From assembly GCA_937891165.1 (NCBI GenBank), contig CALAEX010000147.1:1-7972 (forward strand): a stretch of 7,972 nt of DNA, read 5' to 3'. Positions 1 through 5,907 of the stretch are shown here, piece by piece; position 1 is the first letter of the stretch; the number at the start of each line of letters is the position of its first letter. This DNA comes from an uncultured Lachnospiraceae bacterium (GTDB taxonomy: Bacteria > Bacillota > Clostridia > Lachnospirales > Lachnospiraceae). Made by a program: the position numbers and the translations under genes. The notes beneath the pieces are model-generated. The model did no database searches and was not told the DNA's origin. It was given only the letters and a program-made list of their open reading frames with translations.

Positions 1-19
1 TTTTTCCTAACTTGACTTA

Positions 20-92
20 TTGCATAGATTGGAATTGAACCAATGACCTGCGGATTAATCGTCCGCCGCTCTGCCACCTGAGCTACTATGCT
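20..92 (-). tRNA. tRNA-like gene, Asn-type anticodon ATT, atypical anticodon loop
   Basis: Read on the minus strand this folds as a tRNA. The acceptor has six good pairs (GCATAG with CTATGC). The D arm is GCTC/GAGC with a GG-containing loop. The anticodon stem is GCGGA/TCCGC, the variable loop has five bases, and the T arm is ATTGG/CCAAT around TTCAATT. The seven-base anticodon loop is CGATTAA, putting ATT at positions 34-36 (asparagine AAU). Two things are odd: position 33 is G rather than the nearly universal U, and the first acceptor pair would be A:A. A34 is also very unusual for an Asn tRNA in bacteria, which normally use GTT. CCA is not encoded. It may be a divergent mobile-element tRNA, a tRNA mimic or a pseudo-tRNA. 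The cloverleaf is clear; its decoding function is not. Confidence 0.8.
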
Positions 93-94
93 TT

Positions 95-117
95 TTAGAA
101 TACTATGTGTATTCTAA
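95..117. repeat. Perfect 9-bp hairpin 5' of the tRNA
   Basis: TTAGAATAC (95-103) and GTATTCTAA (109-117) form a perfect nine-pair inverted repeat around a five-base loop. It lies two bases from the 5' end of the tRNA on the minus strand. No long T run follows it in the tRNA direction. A processing element between an upstream RNA and the tRNA is as plausible as a terminator. Either reading is inference. Confidence 0.6.
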
Positions 118-121
118 CCCT

Positions 122-413
122 AAAATCTCCCTACGCCACACGATTTACGAGAGAGGTGAGATTTTTGCTTAATGAAAATCCCTCCAAAAATTAAGCTACT
201 AATCTGCAGATTCTAGCATACCGCTTTTTGTTTACCGTTGCTTTCCTTGCCCTTACGCGTGTCGTTCGTTTTCCTGCCTGCATCACTGCACAGATTCTAT
301 TAAGCAAACTACAGCCACTCGCCGCCCTTTTATTTTTGTGATGGGAACACTATAAGGTCATTTGGGCGACCCTTATAGATAAAAACCCCTAATAATAATT
401 GGTTCTATTATTA
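122..413 (-). ncRNA. Candidate structured RNA, family unknown (strand uncertain)
   Basis: This stretch has no convincing gene but many inverted repeats. They are: 122-132 with 154-165 (8+3 pairs, one bulge); 167-173 (GCTTAAT) with either 190-196 or 299-305; a 12-base palindrome at 201-212; 201-209 with 286-296 (nine pairs, two-base bulge); 350-357 with 371-378 (CTATAAGG/CCTTATAG); and 390-397 with 406-413. The loop bases GGGCG (364-368) can also pair with CGCCC (323-327), a possible pseudoknot. Hand count over 221-330 gives about 50% GC, against strongly AT-rich flanks. Such density fits a structured RNA. The minus strand is preferred only because the tRNA lies directly downstream on it. I do not recognise tmRNA, RNase P RNA or a known riboswitch. 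It could also be recombination or replication DNA. Confidence 0.45.
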
Positions 414-452
414 TATTTTATTTTTCAATACCGAATATAAAGGAAAAAGGAT

Positions 453-482
453 TAGTAAGGGATAGTCCTATTACTATATAAT
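453..482 (+). promoter_or_regulatory. Putative operon promoter with operator-like inverted repeat
   Basis: A consensus -10 box TATAAT (477-482) lies 28 bases before the PspA-like start codon, but no good -35 box sits 17 bases upstream. Instead an inverted repeat fills that space: TAGTAA (453-458) pairs with TTACTA (471-476), and GGGA (459-462) with TCCT (466-469), with a single bulged A. A consensus -10 with a poor -35 covered by a dyad is typical of a regulator-dependent promoter. The related liaIH operon of Bacillus is controlled through such a dyad by LiaR. Which regulator acts here is unknown. Confidence 0.4.
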
Positions 483-510
483 ATTTTTATTTTAAAGGAG
501 GATATTTAAA

Positions 511-1260
511 ATGAGTTTTCTTGACACAATTGCACGTATTCCTAAGATTCTGGAGGCGAATGTAAATTCTTTGCTTGACAAATGTGAAGACCCTATCAAG
601 ATGATTGACCAGTTACTTGTAGACTACAAAAGAAATCTTGGGGATGTGAAAAAGGATTTAGCTGAAGTTATGGCTAATCTTAACATGGCAGAGAAAGAGT
701 TAAAGGAACAAGAAGAAAAAGTTGCTAAATATGCTAATGCAGCACAGTCAGCAGTTAATGCAGGAAATCTTGATGATGCAAGACAGCTTTTAGCTTCTAA
801 ACAAGCAGCAGAGGCTACTAGAGATAGTCTTAAACAGAATTATGATATTTGTTTACAGAATTGTAATACTATGAAAGCAGGTTATAATAAACTTGTTCAA
901 GATATTGAGGTTCTGGAGCAGAAAAGAGATACTGCTAAAGCTAAAATGAGTATGGCTAAGGCTCAGGAAAAGATGAATACAGCAACTTCTATTGCAAAAA
1001 CTAGTAAGGTATCTGATAGTTTTGCTAAGTATGAAGAAAAGGCGGATAAAGCTCTTGCTAGAGCAAATGCTATGCTTGAATTAGATAGTAGTATTGAGAC
1101 TGCAGACCAGCTTGCAAACAAGTATAATATTGGTGGTAGTTCTCCCTCAGTAGAGGCTGAGTTACAGGCTATGATGGCAAAAGCAAATGGTGGGGTAGCC
1201 CCTACTAGCAGTGCATCTGTTGAAGATGAGTTACAGGCTATGATGGATAATAAAAACTAA
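511..1260 (+). CDS. pspA: PspA/IM30 family membrane-stress protein
   Basis: This 249-residue protein belongs to the PspA/IM30 family (PspA, LiaH, Vipp1). These peripheral membrane proteins assemble on the inner face of the cytoplasmic membrane and protect it under envelope stress. The family start is clear (MSFLDTIARI, then a segment with DP at 27-28 and a following MIDQLL-type stretch), followed by long alanine-, lysine- and glutamate-rich coiled coil to about residue 190. The tail is longer than in classic PspA of about 220 residues and carries the motif SVE(A/D)ELQAMM twice, at 213-222 and 236-245, joined by a Gly/Ser/Pro linker. The start is set by a strong AAAGGAGG nine bases upstream. 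It is the first gene of a four-gene operon with membrane and surface proteins, supporting an envelope role. Family assignment is firm; the stress sensed is not known. Confidence 0.93.
   Translation: MSFLDTIARIPKILEANVNSLLDKCEDPIKMIDQLLVDYKRNLGDVKKDLAEVMANLNMAEKELKEQEEKVAKYANAAQSAVNAGNLDDARQLLASKQAAEATRDSLKQNYDICLQNCNTMKAGYNKLVQDIEVLEQKRDTAKAKMSMAKAQEKMNTATSIAKTSKVSDSFAKYEEKADKALARANAMLELDSSIETADQLANKYNIGGSSPSVEAELQAMMAKANGGVAPTSSASVEDELQAMMDNKN
1158..1246 (+). repeat. Twenty-base direct repeat in the pspA 3' end
   Basis: Bases 1158-1177 and 1227-1246 are identical over 20 positions and encode ELQAMM plus flanking bases in the same frame. They produce the doubled C-terminal motif of the PspA-like protein. 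Complete nucleotide identity suggests a recent duplication or a slippage-prone pair. Confidence 0.85.
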
Positions 1261-1283
1261 CACATACATATTTGGAGGGTAAG

Positions 1284-1517
1284 ATGATATTAGGTGGTTG
1301 TATTTATAGTAGTTTATTTTTAAGTATTTTAATTTATATATTAAATATGAGAGATGAACTTTTAATCACTATAGGGTTACAACATTATAATACCTTAGTA
1401 TTTGGATGCTTCTTTGGGGTATGTGTTTTCATTCTTACTTTAGTTTACAAGTATATTCTTTACAGGGAGAGTTTATTCTCTCCCTATAGAGAGGAGATTA
1501 TAAATGAAAAAATTTAA
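1284..1517 (+). CDS. Small two-helix membrane protein
   Basis: This 77-residue protein has no recognised family name. Hydrophobic segments at about residues 2-20 and 38-58 predict two membrane helices, with a short polar loop (NMRDELL) between and a charged C-terminal tail. ATG 1284 is chosen over an in-frame TTG at 1272 because GGAGGG (1274-1279) lies just ahead of the ATG at proper spacing and inside the longer reading. The gene starts 23 bases after pspA and overlaps the next gene by 14 bases. The stretch ITIGLQHYNTL resembles INMGVQKYRFM at the same place in the next protein, so the two look like copies of one membrane-hairpin module. Partnership with the PspA-like protein is inferred from the operon. 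Confidence 0.72.
   Translation: MILGGCIYSSLFLSILIYILNMRDELLITIGLQHYNTLVFGCFFGVCVFILTLVYKYILYRESLFSPYREEIINEKI
1464..1496 (+). promoter_or_regulatory. Hairpin over the start region of the third operon gene
   Basis: AGGGAGAG (1464-1471) and CTCTCCCT (1478-1485) form a perfect eight-pair stem with a six-base loop inside the end of the preceding gene. The same CTCTC (1478-1482) can instead pair with GAGAG (1489-1493), which overlaps the GAGGAG ribosome binding site (1491-1496) of the gene starting at 1504. The two pairings exclude each other. This could couple translation of the two overlapping genes. Confidence 0.4.
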
Positions 1518-2220
1518 TAAAATAGTATTTATACCTTTAATAATTTCATTATGTCTGTTATGTTTTATACTGTATGCTAAGTTATCTTCAAACGTATTAA
1601 TAATTAATATGGGGGTACAAAAATATAGATTTATGATGATATTTCTTATTGTGGTTTTAGTTTTACTAATTATTATTAGTATAGTATTATTTTTAAATAA
1701 TAAAAGAGTAAAAAATAATTCTGTTGATTATAGTGTGGATTCAAAACTTGTTAGCAGAGTTAATTCCACTAGAACTGATTTAAAACGCCTTGCATCTAAA
1801 TTTCAATATGAGTTAAAAGTAGCTAAGTTATTTACAGAAGCTGATAAGGTATTATATTCTGTATTAGAGTATTATACTTCTATAGAATCAGATATTCGTA
1901 AAAGCGGTTATACAGAATTAGCTGATGCAGATGATATTATTGTAAAAGTATTAGATGCTATGGTTAATGACTCAGCTCACTTGATTCGTTTAGGTAAACT
2001 ATATTCTTCTACTAAAGATGAATCCTTACAAAATGAGTTATTTTCCTCGTATGAAAATTTAGTGTCTAAAAGGGATAAAGCAGTTGATTTTATTACTTCT
2101 ATATTAAGATACATAAATAGTAGTGATACTAAAGAGGATTCAAAAACTCTGGCTAGTATTAATAGTTATAAAGATATTGTTTTGGGTGAGATTTCCTCTA
2201 GTGATTCAGATTTATTATAA
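1504..2220 (+). CDS. Membrane-anchored helical protein, possibly XpaC-like
   Basis: This 238-residue protein begins with two hydrophobic segments, about residues 8-26 and 43-65, followed by a basic stretch (NNKRVK) that should face the cytoplasm. The remaining 170 residues are soluble and look all-helical, rich in Ser, Asp, Lys and Leu. The layout resembles XpaC-family proteins, which often neighbour TelA and PspA-type genes, but similarity by eye is weak and the name is tentative. The start ATG has GAGGAG seven bases upstream and overlaps the previous gene by 14 bases, suggesting translational coupling. Its N-terminal hairpin resembles the whole 77-residue upstream protein. It ends 11 bases before the lipoprotein gene. 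A likely role is linking the membrane to the cytoplasmic PspA-like protein; that is inference. Confidence 0.72.
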   Translation: MKKFNKIVFIPLIISLCLLCFILYAKLSSNVLIINMGVQKYRFMMIFLIVVLVLLIIISIVLFLNNKRVKNNSVDYSVDSKLVSRVNSTRTDLKRLASKFQYELKVAKLFTEADKVLYSVLEYYTSIESDIRKSGYTELADADDIIVKVLDAMVNDSAHLIRLGKLYSSTKDESLQNELFSSYENLVSKRDKAVDFITSILRYINSSDTKEDSKTLASINSYKDIVLGEISSSDSDLL

Positions 2221-2231
2221 GGAGATAATAT

Positions 2232-3911
2232 ATGAAAAAGTTTAAAGGTCTTGTATCTCTAATGCTTGCATTTTCAATGCTCGCAGGCTGTGGGGTATCA
2301 GATAGTGTTCGTAGTACAGATAATAAATATAAAGCATTAAGTAAAGAAGATGCTAGTTTAGAATTAAATACTCTACTTTCTGAGGTAGATGTAAATTACA
2401 TTACTTCTCCTACTTTAGATATTTATATGGAGGAAGAAGGAGAAAAAATTGCGTTAGCAAGTATAGATACTTTTGATATGCCAGTAATAGGTAATGGTCA
2501 AGTCAATATAGAGATTGCAACAGCTACTGAGTTATCTCAAAAAGCACCTGATGATTGGATTAGTGTAGTAGCTGAAAACTTTAACAGGGAAGGCTTTGAA
2601 GTAAATGGTAAGAAAGTTTCCGTGTCAGTTAGGGCTATTAACTCTGGAGAGGTAGTTACATATATTAATGCAGGTGCTTATGAGCCTAATATGTTTATTC
2701 CAAGTAATTATGCTTGGGGTAAAATGTTAGAAGCTAGTGGGGTAGGCATTAAAAAATTAGAAGACCGTATTGCAGGAAATACTGCAGGTATTTTAATGAA
2801 ACAGGATGTGTATAAAACTTTTATTGAAAAGTATAAAGATATAAGTGTTTCTAACGTATTAAAAGCGGCTAATGCTGGAGATTTAGTGTTTGCATATACT
2901 AATCCATATACATCCTCTACTGGGTTAAATGCTTTAACATCCATGTTAAAGGAGTTTGATAGTAAAGACCCTCTCTCTAGTAAAGCAAGTGAAGCTTTAT
3001 TGGAGTACCAGAAGTCAAGTCCACCAGTAGCTTATAATACTTCTGTACTTCGTAATCAAGCTGCTAAAGGTTTAGTTGATGTGATGGTTATGGAAGAGCA
3101 GTCTTATATTAATACTCCAGAGTTAAGAGATTATGAATATAGTCCTTTTGGTATTAGACATGACCATCCAGTATATACATTCGATTGGAATAGCGATGAA
3201 CAAGATGAAGTAGCAAGAATGTTTACAGATTATTGTTTAACTGAGAAAAATCAAAAATTAGCTACAGATAAAGGTTTTAATAGAACAGACTCTTATAAAT
3301 CGCAAGATAGTGGTTTAACGGGTACAGAATATTTTACGGCTCAGTCTATTTGGAAAGATAACAAAAATGGGGGAAAACCTATCGTAGCAGTATTTATTGC
3401 AGATACTTCTGGTTCTATGTCTGGAGAGCCTTTAGCAACATTACAAGACTCTTTAATTAGTACTATTCCTTATATTAGTGATGGACATTATGTAGGTTTA
3501 GTTAGTTTTGAGTCGGATGTAACAGTTAATTTACCTATTGAGGAGTTCAATAGTAAGCAAAGAGCGTATTTCTCTGGTGAGGTAAAGAACATGATAGCCA
3601 CTGGGGGTACTAATTCCTATGATGCATTGTTAGTAGCTCTAGATATGATTGATAAGAAGATGCAGGAAGTTCCAGATGCCACTCCAATCATTTTTATGTT
3701 AACAGACGGTGAGCGTTCAGGAGGTTATACTTTAGGTAGAGTTGCACCGATTGTAATGGGTATGAATGTACCAGTTTATAGTATTGCATATAATTATGGC
3801 AATATGGATGAATTGGTAGAGTTATCTAATCTAAATGAAGCAGCATCTATTCGTGCAGATTCTTCTGATATCGTTAATCATTTAAGAAACTTATTTACTA
3901 CACAGTTATAA
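2232..3911 (+). CDS. Lipoprotein with substrate-binding-like region and VWA domain
   Basis: This 559-residue protein starts with a lipoprotein signal peptide: MKKFK, a hydrophobic stretch and the lipobox LAGC, with Cys20 as the lipidation site. It should be anchored outside the membrane. About residues 88-345 resemble an extracellular solute-binding protein fold of the kind found fused to VWA domains. From about 383 to the end is a von Willebrand A domain with a complete metal-ion-dependent adhesion site: DTSGS (D391, S393, S395), the threonine in ATGGTNS (T460) and the aspartate in LTDGE (D492). VWA domains with intact MIDAS usually bind a protein ligand through Mg2+. The start is supported by GGAG (2221-2224). 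As last gene of the PspA-like operon it is a candidate surface sensor or receptor. The ligand is unknown. Confidence 0.9.
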   Translation: MKKFKGLVSLMLAFSMLAGCGVSDSVRSTDNKYKALSKEDASLELNTLLSEVDVNYITSPTLDIYMEEEGEKIALASIDTFDMPVIGNGQVNIEIATATELSQKAPDDWISVVAENFNREGFEVNGKKVSVSVRAINSGEVVTYINAGAYEPNMFIPSNYAWGKMLEASGVGIKKLEDRIAGNTAGILMKQDVYKTFIEKYKDISVSNVLKAANAGDLVFAYTNPYTSSTGLNALTSMLKEFDSKDPLSSKASEALLEYQKSSPPVAYNTSVLRNQAAKGLVDVMVMEEQSYINTPELRDYEYSPFGIRHDHPVYTFDWNSDEQDEVARMFTDYCLTEKNQKLATDKGFNRTDSYKSQDSGLTGTEYFTAQSIWKDNKNGGKPIVAVFIADTSGSMSGEPLATLQDSLISTIPYISDGHYVGLVSFESDVTVNLPIEEFNSKQRAYFSGEVKNMIATGGTNSYDALLVALDMIDKKMQEVPDATPIIFMLTDGERSGGYTLGRVAPIVMGMNVPVYSIAYNYGNMDELVELSNLNEAASIRADSSDIVNHLRNLFTTQL

Positions 3912-3936
3912 AGGAGTATTATTTAAAATTAGTTAT

Positions 3937-3980
3937 ATAGAGTTAAGATTACATTAAGTAGTCTTAACTCTATTATTTTT
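3937..3980 (+). terminator. Terminator of the PspA-lipoprotein operon
   Basis: A perfect 12-pair stem (3937-3948 with 3962-3973) with a 13-base loop is followed by TATTTTT. It begins 26 bases after the lipoprotein stop codon. Because the next promoter follows at once, it isolates the four-gene operon. Confidence 0.85.
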
Positions 3981-3993
3981 ATAAGGTACACTA

Positions 3994-4022
3994 TTGACTT
4001 TTTTAAAGTTTTATGGTATAAT
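3994..4022 (+). promoter_or_regulatory. Strong sigma-A-type promoter for the AbiEi-like gene
   Basis: TTGACT (3994-3999) and TATAAT (4017-4022) are separated by exactly 17 bases, with TG at 4014-4015 giving an extended -10. A short dyad ACTTT/AAAGT overlaps the -35 end and spacer. AbiEi antitoxins are known to repress their own promoter, so that dyad is a possible operator, although it is short. The start codon follows 43 bases after the -10. Confidence 0.8.
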
Positions 4023-4065
4023 AATATAAATTAGGTATATAGTAATTATAATAAGAGGTGGGTAT

Positions 4066-4623
4066 ATGCTAGATAAGTTTGAAAAAGGTATTCCATTATT
4101 AGAGTCTGAGTTACTAGATTCCGGGTTAAGTATAAAGGATATAAATGATTTAGTCACTAGGGGGGAACTAAGAAAGTACACACCAATAGAAGGGGTATAT
4201 TATATAAATAATCCTATATCTTTTTTAGATTTTTCTAGTGATACTATTATATTACCTAATCAAGTTATAGAAAAGATATACATGGGTTATAATTTTGAAT
4301 ATGGTTTTTATTATGCTGATAGTTTATTAAATAAGTTAGGACTAAGTACTCAGGTACCTAATGTGGTTTCAATACTAAGTTCTAAGATAGATAGGGATAA
4401 ACAGATTACAGTAGATGGAATGATTTTCAATTTATATTCTTTTAGCAGTAAATTTCGTGAGGAGTATAATAGGGATAATTTATATAAATATATTGTTTGC
4501 TTGATTGAGAATGAGTATAAAAATTATTTGGATATTTCATTAGATGATTATATACGAAAGAAAGACGAGTGGGGGGTATCTGATTGCAGTTTAACTTTAA
4601 GTAGTAGTTTATATAAAATGTAG
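4066..4623 (+). CDS. AbiEi-like type IV antitoxin / transcriptional regulator
   Basis: This 185-residue protein resembles the AbiEi antitoxin family. Residues 1-50 look like the N-terminal winged-helix domain, with a basic wing around TRGELRKYTPIEGVYYI. The segment at 79-98 (YGFYYADSLLNKLGLSTQVP) matches the family's characteristic run of an aromatic-rich helix followed by LGLTTQVP. AbiEi proteins repress their own operon and counteract the AbiEii nucleotidyltransferase toxin, originally known from abortive phage infection. GAGGTGG upstream serves as ribosome binding site. A reading frame with an AbiEii-like N-terminus follows 13 bases later, the usual gene order, but it is cut short, so this looks like an orphan antitoxin. 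It could remain as a repressor or neutralise related toxins elsewhere. Family assignment is by eye. Confidence 0.75.
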   Translation: MLDKFEKGIPLLESELLDSGLSIKDINDLVTRGELRKYTPIEGVYYINNPISFLDFSSDTIILPNQVIEKIYMGYNFEYGFYYADSLLNKLGLSTQVPNVVSILSSKIDRDKQITVDGMIFNLYSFSSKFREEYNRDNLYKYIVCLIENEYKNYLDISLDDYIRKKDEWGVSDCSLTLSSSLYKM

Positions 4624-4636
4624 AGGGTATTATAGT

Positions 4637-4780
4637 ATGTTTTTACATGAAGATAAGATTTTATTTGAAAGAGTTATATCTTTTACCAGTAATAAGTTAA
4701 AGGTAGATTCTAGTATTATAGTTAAAGATTATTATGTAACGATGTTCTTAAGAGGTATCTCTAAGTCAAGTCCAGATTAA
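4637..4780 (+). pseudogene. Truncated AbiEii-like nucleotidyltransferase toxin
   Basis: A 47-residue frame starts MFLHEDK and contains VKDYYVTMFLRGIS. This fits the N-terminus of AbiEii-type toxins, where an IxKDYYVTLFL segment precedes the nucleotide-binding motif (F-KGGTSLSK type). Here the frame ends with SSPD and TAA exactly where that motif should begin. The following 25 bases carry only the ribosome binding site of the next, unrelated gene. Full-length toxins run to roughly 250-300 residues, so catalytic residues are absent and toxicity is not expected. It has its own AGAGGG site and lies 13 bases after the antitoxin gene. The likely cause is a recombination event that brought in the downstream acetyltransferase cassette. 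Confidence 0.68.
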
Positions 4781-4805
4781 TGTATTTTACAAAGGAGTTT
4801 AAATC

Positions 4806-5303
4806 ATGAAAACTGATGGTAAAACTTTTACAAATGATATGGAATTTTATTGTAAGAAAGTAGGCATTGATGAAATTTATGACGTATATTGCTTATATTG
4901 CTTAGAAGAAAATTTAAGTATTCCAAATAAAGATGCTGAGTGTATTAAAAAAGCAAGAGATGTTTATTTTAATATGTTACTTGTAGGATGCTATACTTAC
5001 GGATGCTATTCTTCAAAAGATAATAAGCTTGTGGGAGTAATTAATGTCAATAAATGTTTAGACTATTATCCTAATTATTGTGATAATCCATATGTTCATT
5101 TAGAAACATTTATTGTTCATAAAGATTATCAAAATAAAGGTATCGGAACGCAACTTCTAACAGAGGTATTAGTAATAATTAAGGAAGAAGGTTGTACTTA
5201 TGTGATTATGCAATCTAACAATCCAACCGTACAACACATAGCAAAGAAAGTAGGATTAACTAATTCGTTGTCTGATATGAGAATTGATTTTACGCAAACA
5301 TGA
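4806..5303 (+). CDS. GNAT family N-acetyltransferase
   Basis: This 165-residue protein is a single-domain GNAT acetyltransferase, which transfers acetyl from acetyl-CoA to an amine. The signature is motif A at about 98-118, with a beta strand (HLETFIVHKDY) leading into the pyrophosphate-binding loop QNKGIGT (109-115). It is followed by motif B-like sequence (NPTVQHIAKKVGL, 139-151). The N-terminal third is helical and Cys-rich. The substrate cannot be told. AAAGGAG (4791-4797) precedes the ATG. It opens a three-gene cassette with gaps of 10 and 9 bases. No clear promoter lies directly upstream, so it may be co-transcribed with the AbiEi-like gene. Confidence 0.88.
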   Translation: MKTDGKTFTNDMEFYCKKVGIDEIYDVYCLYCLEENLSIPNKDAECIKKARDVYFNMLLVGCYTYGCYSSKDNKLVGVINVNKCLDYYPNYCDNPYVHLETFIVHKDYQNKGIGTQLLTEVLVIIKEEGCTYVIMQSNNPTVQHIAKKVGLTNSLSDMRIDFTQT

Positions 5304-5313
5304 GGATGATAAT

Positions 5314-5898
5314 ATGAATAGAAGAATGATTAAAGCTTTGAAAAATAAATATGTCTACGTTGATATTGATGGCACATTAGCTGAATACCGCTTTAATAAC
5401 CATGTAAGTGCAAAAGACGGAACTACTAATGGACAAACTATGGAAGAGATAGAAAATCATGTTTTTCTACATAGTAGACCATTAAAAACAGTCATTCAAA
5501 CGCTTAAAAGAGCGAAAACTAAAGGTATTTGGATATGTGGTGCTATTATATCCCCTGTGGAGTTACTTGATAAGATTGTATGGCTTGAGGAAAACTGTAA
5601 AGGTATTGAATTCAATGGAAATTTTTGGTTTGTGCCAGAGGAATATTGGGATAATTTTCTTGAATATTTTGACCATAATAACAGCTTAGGGTACAAGCTT
5701 GCTTCGAATGATACCTGCATTGAAACTAAATATGGAGCAATTATGAAAGGCTCTAAAACTCGCATATGGGATTGGATAATAAGTCACAATTTTACTGAGT
5801 TAGAGAAAACAGTATTTGTTGACGATGTGTTATCCTATCTAAAATATGCAGAAGAGCGTGGTGTTACTGCATACCATATTAGTAGTTTTATAGATTAG
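5314..5898 (+). CDS. HAD superfamily hydrolase-like protein
   Basis: This 194-residue protein has the haloacid dehalogenase fold signatures. Motif I is VDIDGT (16-21, nucleophile D17 and acid/base D19), a lysine for motif III lies around GSKTR (146-150), and motif IV is VFVDD (167-171). It ends in a typical GVTAYHISSF segment. Motif II is not a clear Ser/Thr strand end: GAIIS (76-80) is the best candidate. These enzymes are mostly phosphatases acting on nucleotides, sugars or other small metabolites; the substrate is unknown. ATG 5314 is preferred over an in-frame TTG at 5284 because GAGG (5303-5306) lies just ahead and the longer form would overlap the upstream gene. The position between two acetyltransferases suggests joint modification of one metabolite, as inference. 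Confidence 0.82.
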   Translation: MNRRMIKALKNKYVYVDIDGTLAEYRFNNHVSAKDGTTNGQTMEEIENHVFLHSRPLKTVIQTLKRAKTKGIWICGAIISPVELLDKIVWLEENCKGIEFNGNFWFVPEEYWDNFLEYFDHNNSLGYKLASNDTCIETKYGAIMKGSKTRIWDWIISHNFTELEKTVFVDDVLSYLKYAEERGVTAYHISSFID

Positions 5899-5907
5899 GA
5901 GGTAAAT

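Noticed and set aside
122..165. Hairpin 122-132/154-165 as a simple plus-strand terminator
   Set aside because: It ends in five T, but no plus-strand gene lies upstream in the window, its loop is 21 bases, and it belongs to a larger set of pairings.
191..283. Minus-strand 30-codon reading frame encoding a very basic peptide (starts MQAGKRTT)
   Set aside because: It has no ribosome binding site and lies within the dense inverted-repeat region. The basic composition can follow from the base composition of a structured RNA. It would merit reconsideration only if homologues conserve the reading frame.
4015..4066. Three GGTATA copies near the AbiEi-like promoter as operator repeats
   Set aside because: Six-base repeats are expected in such AT-rich sequence, the spacing is irregular and one copy overlaps the -10 box.
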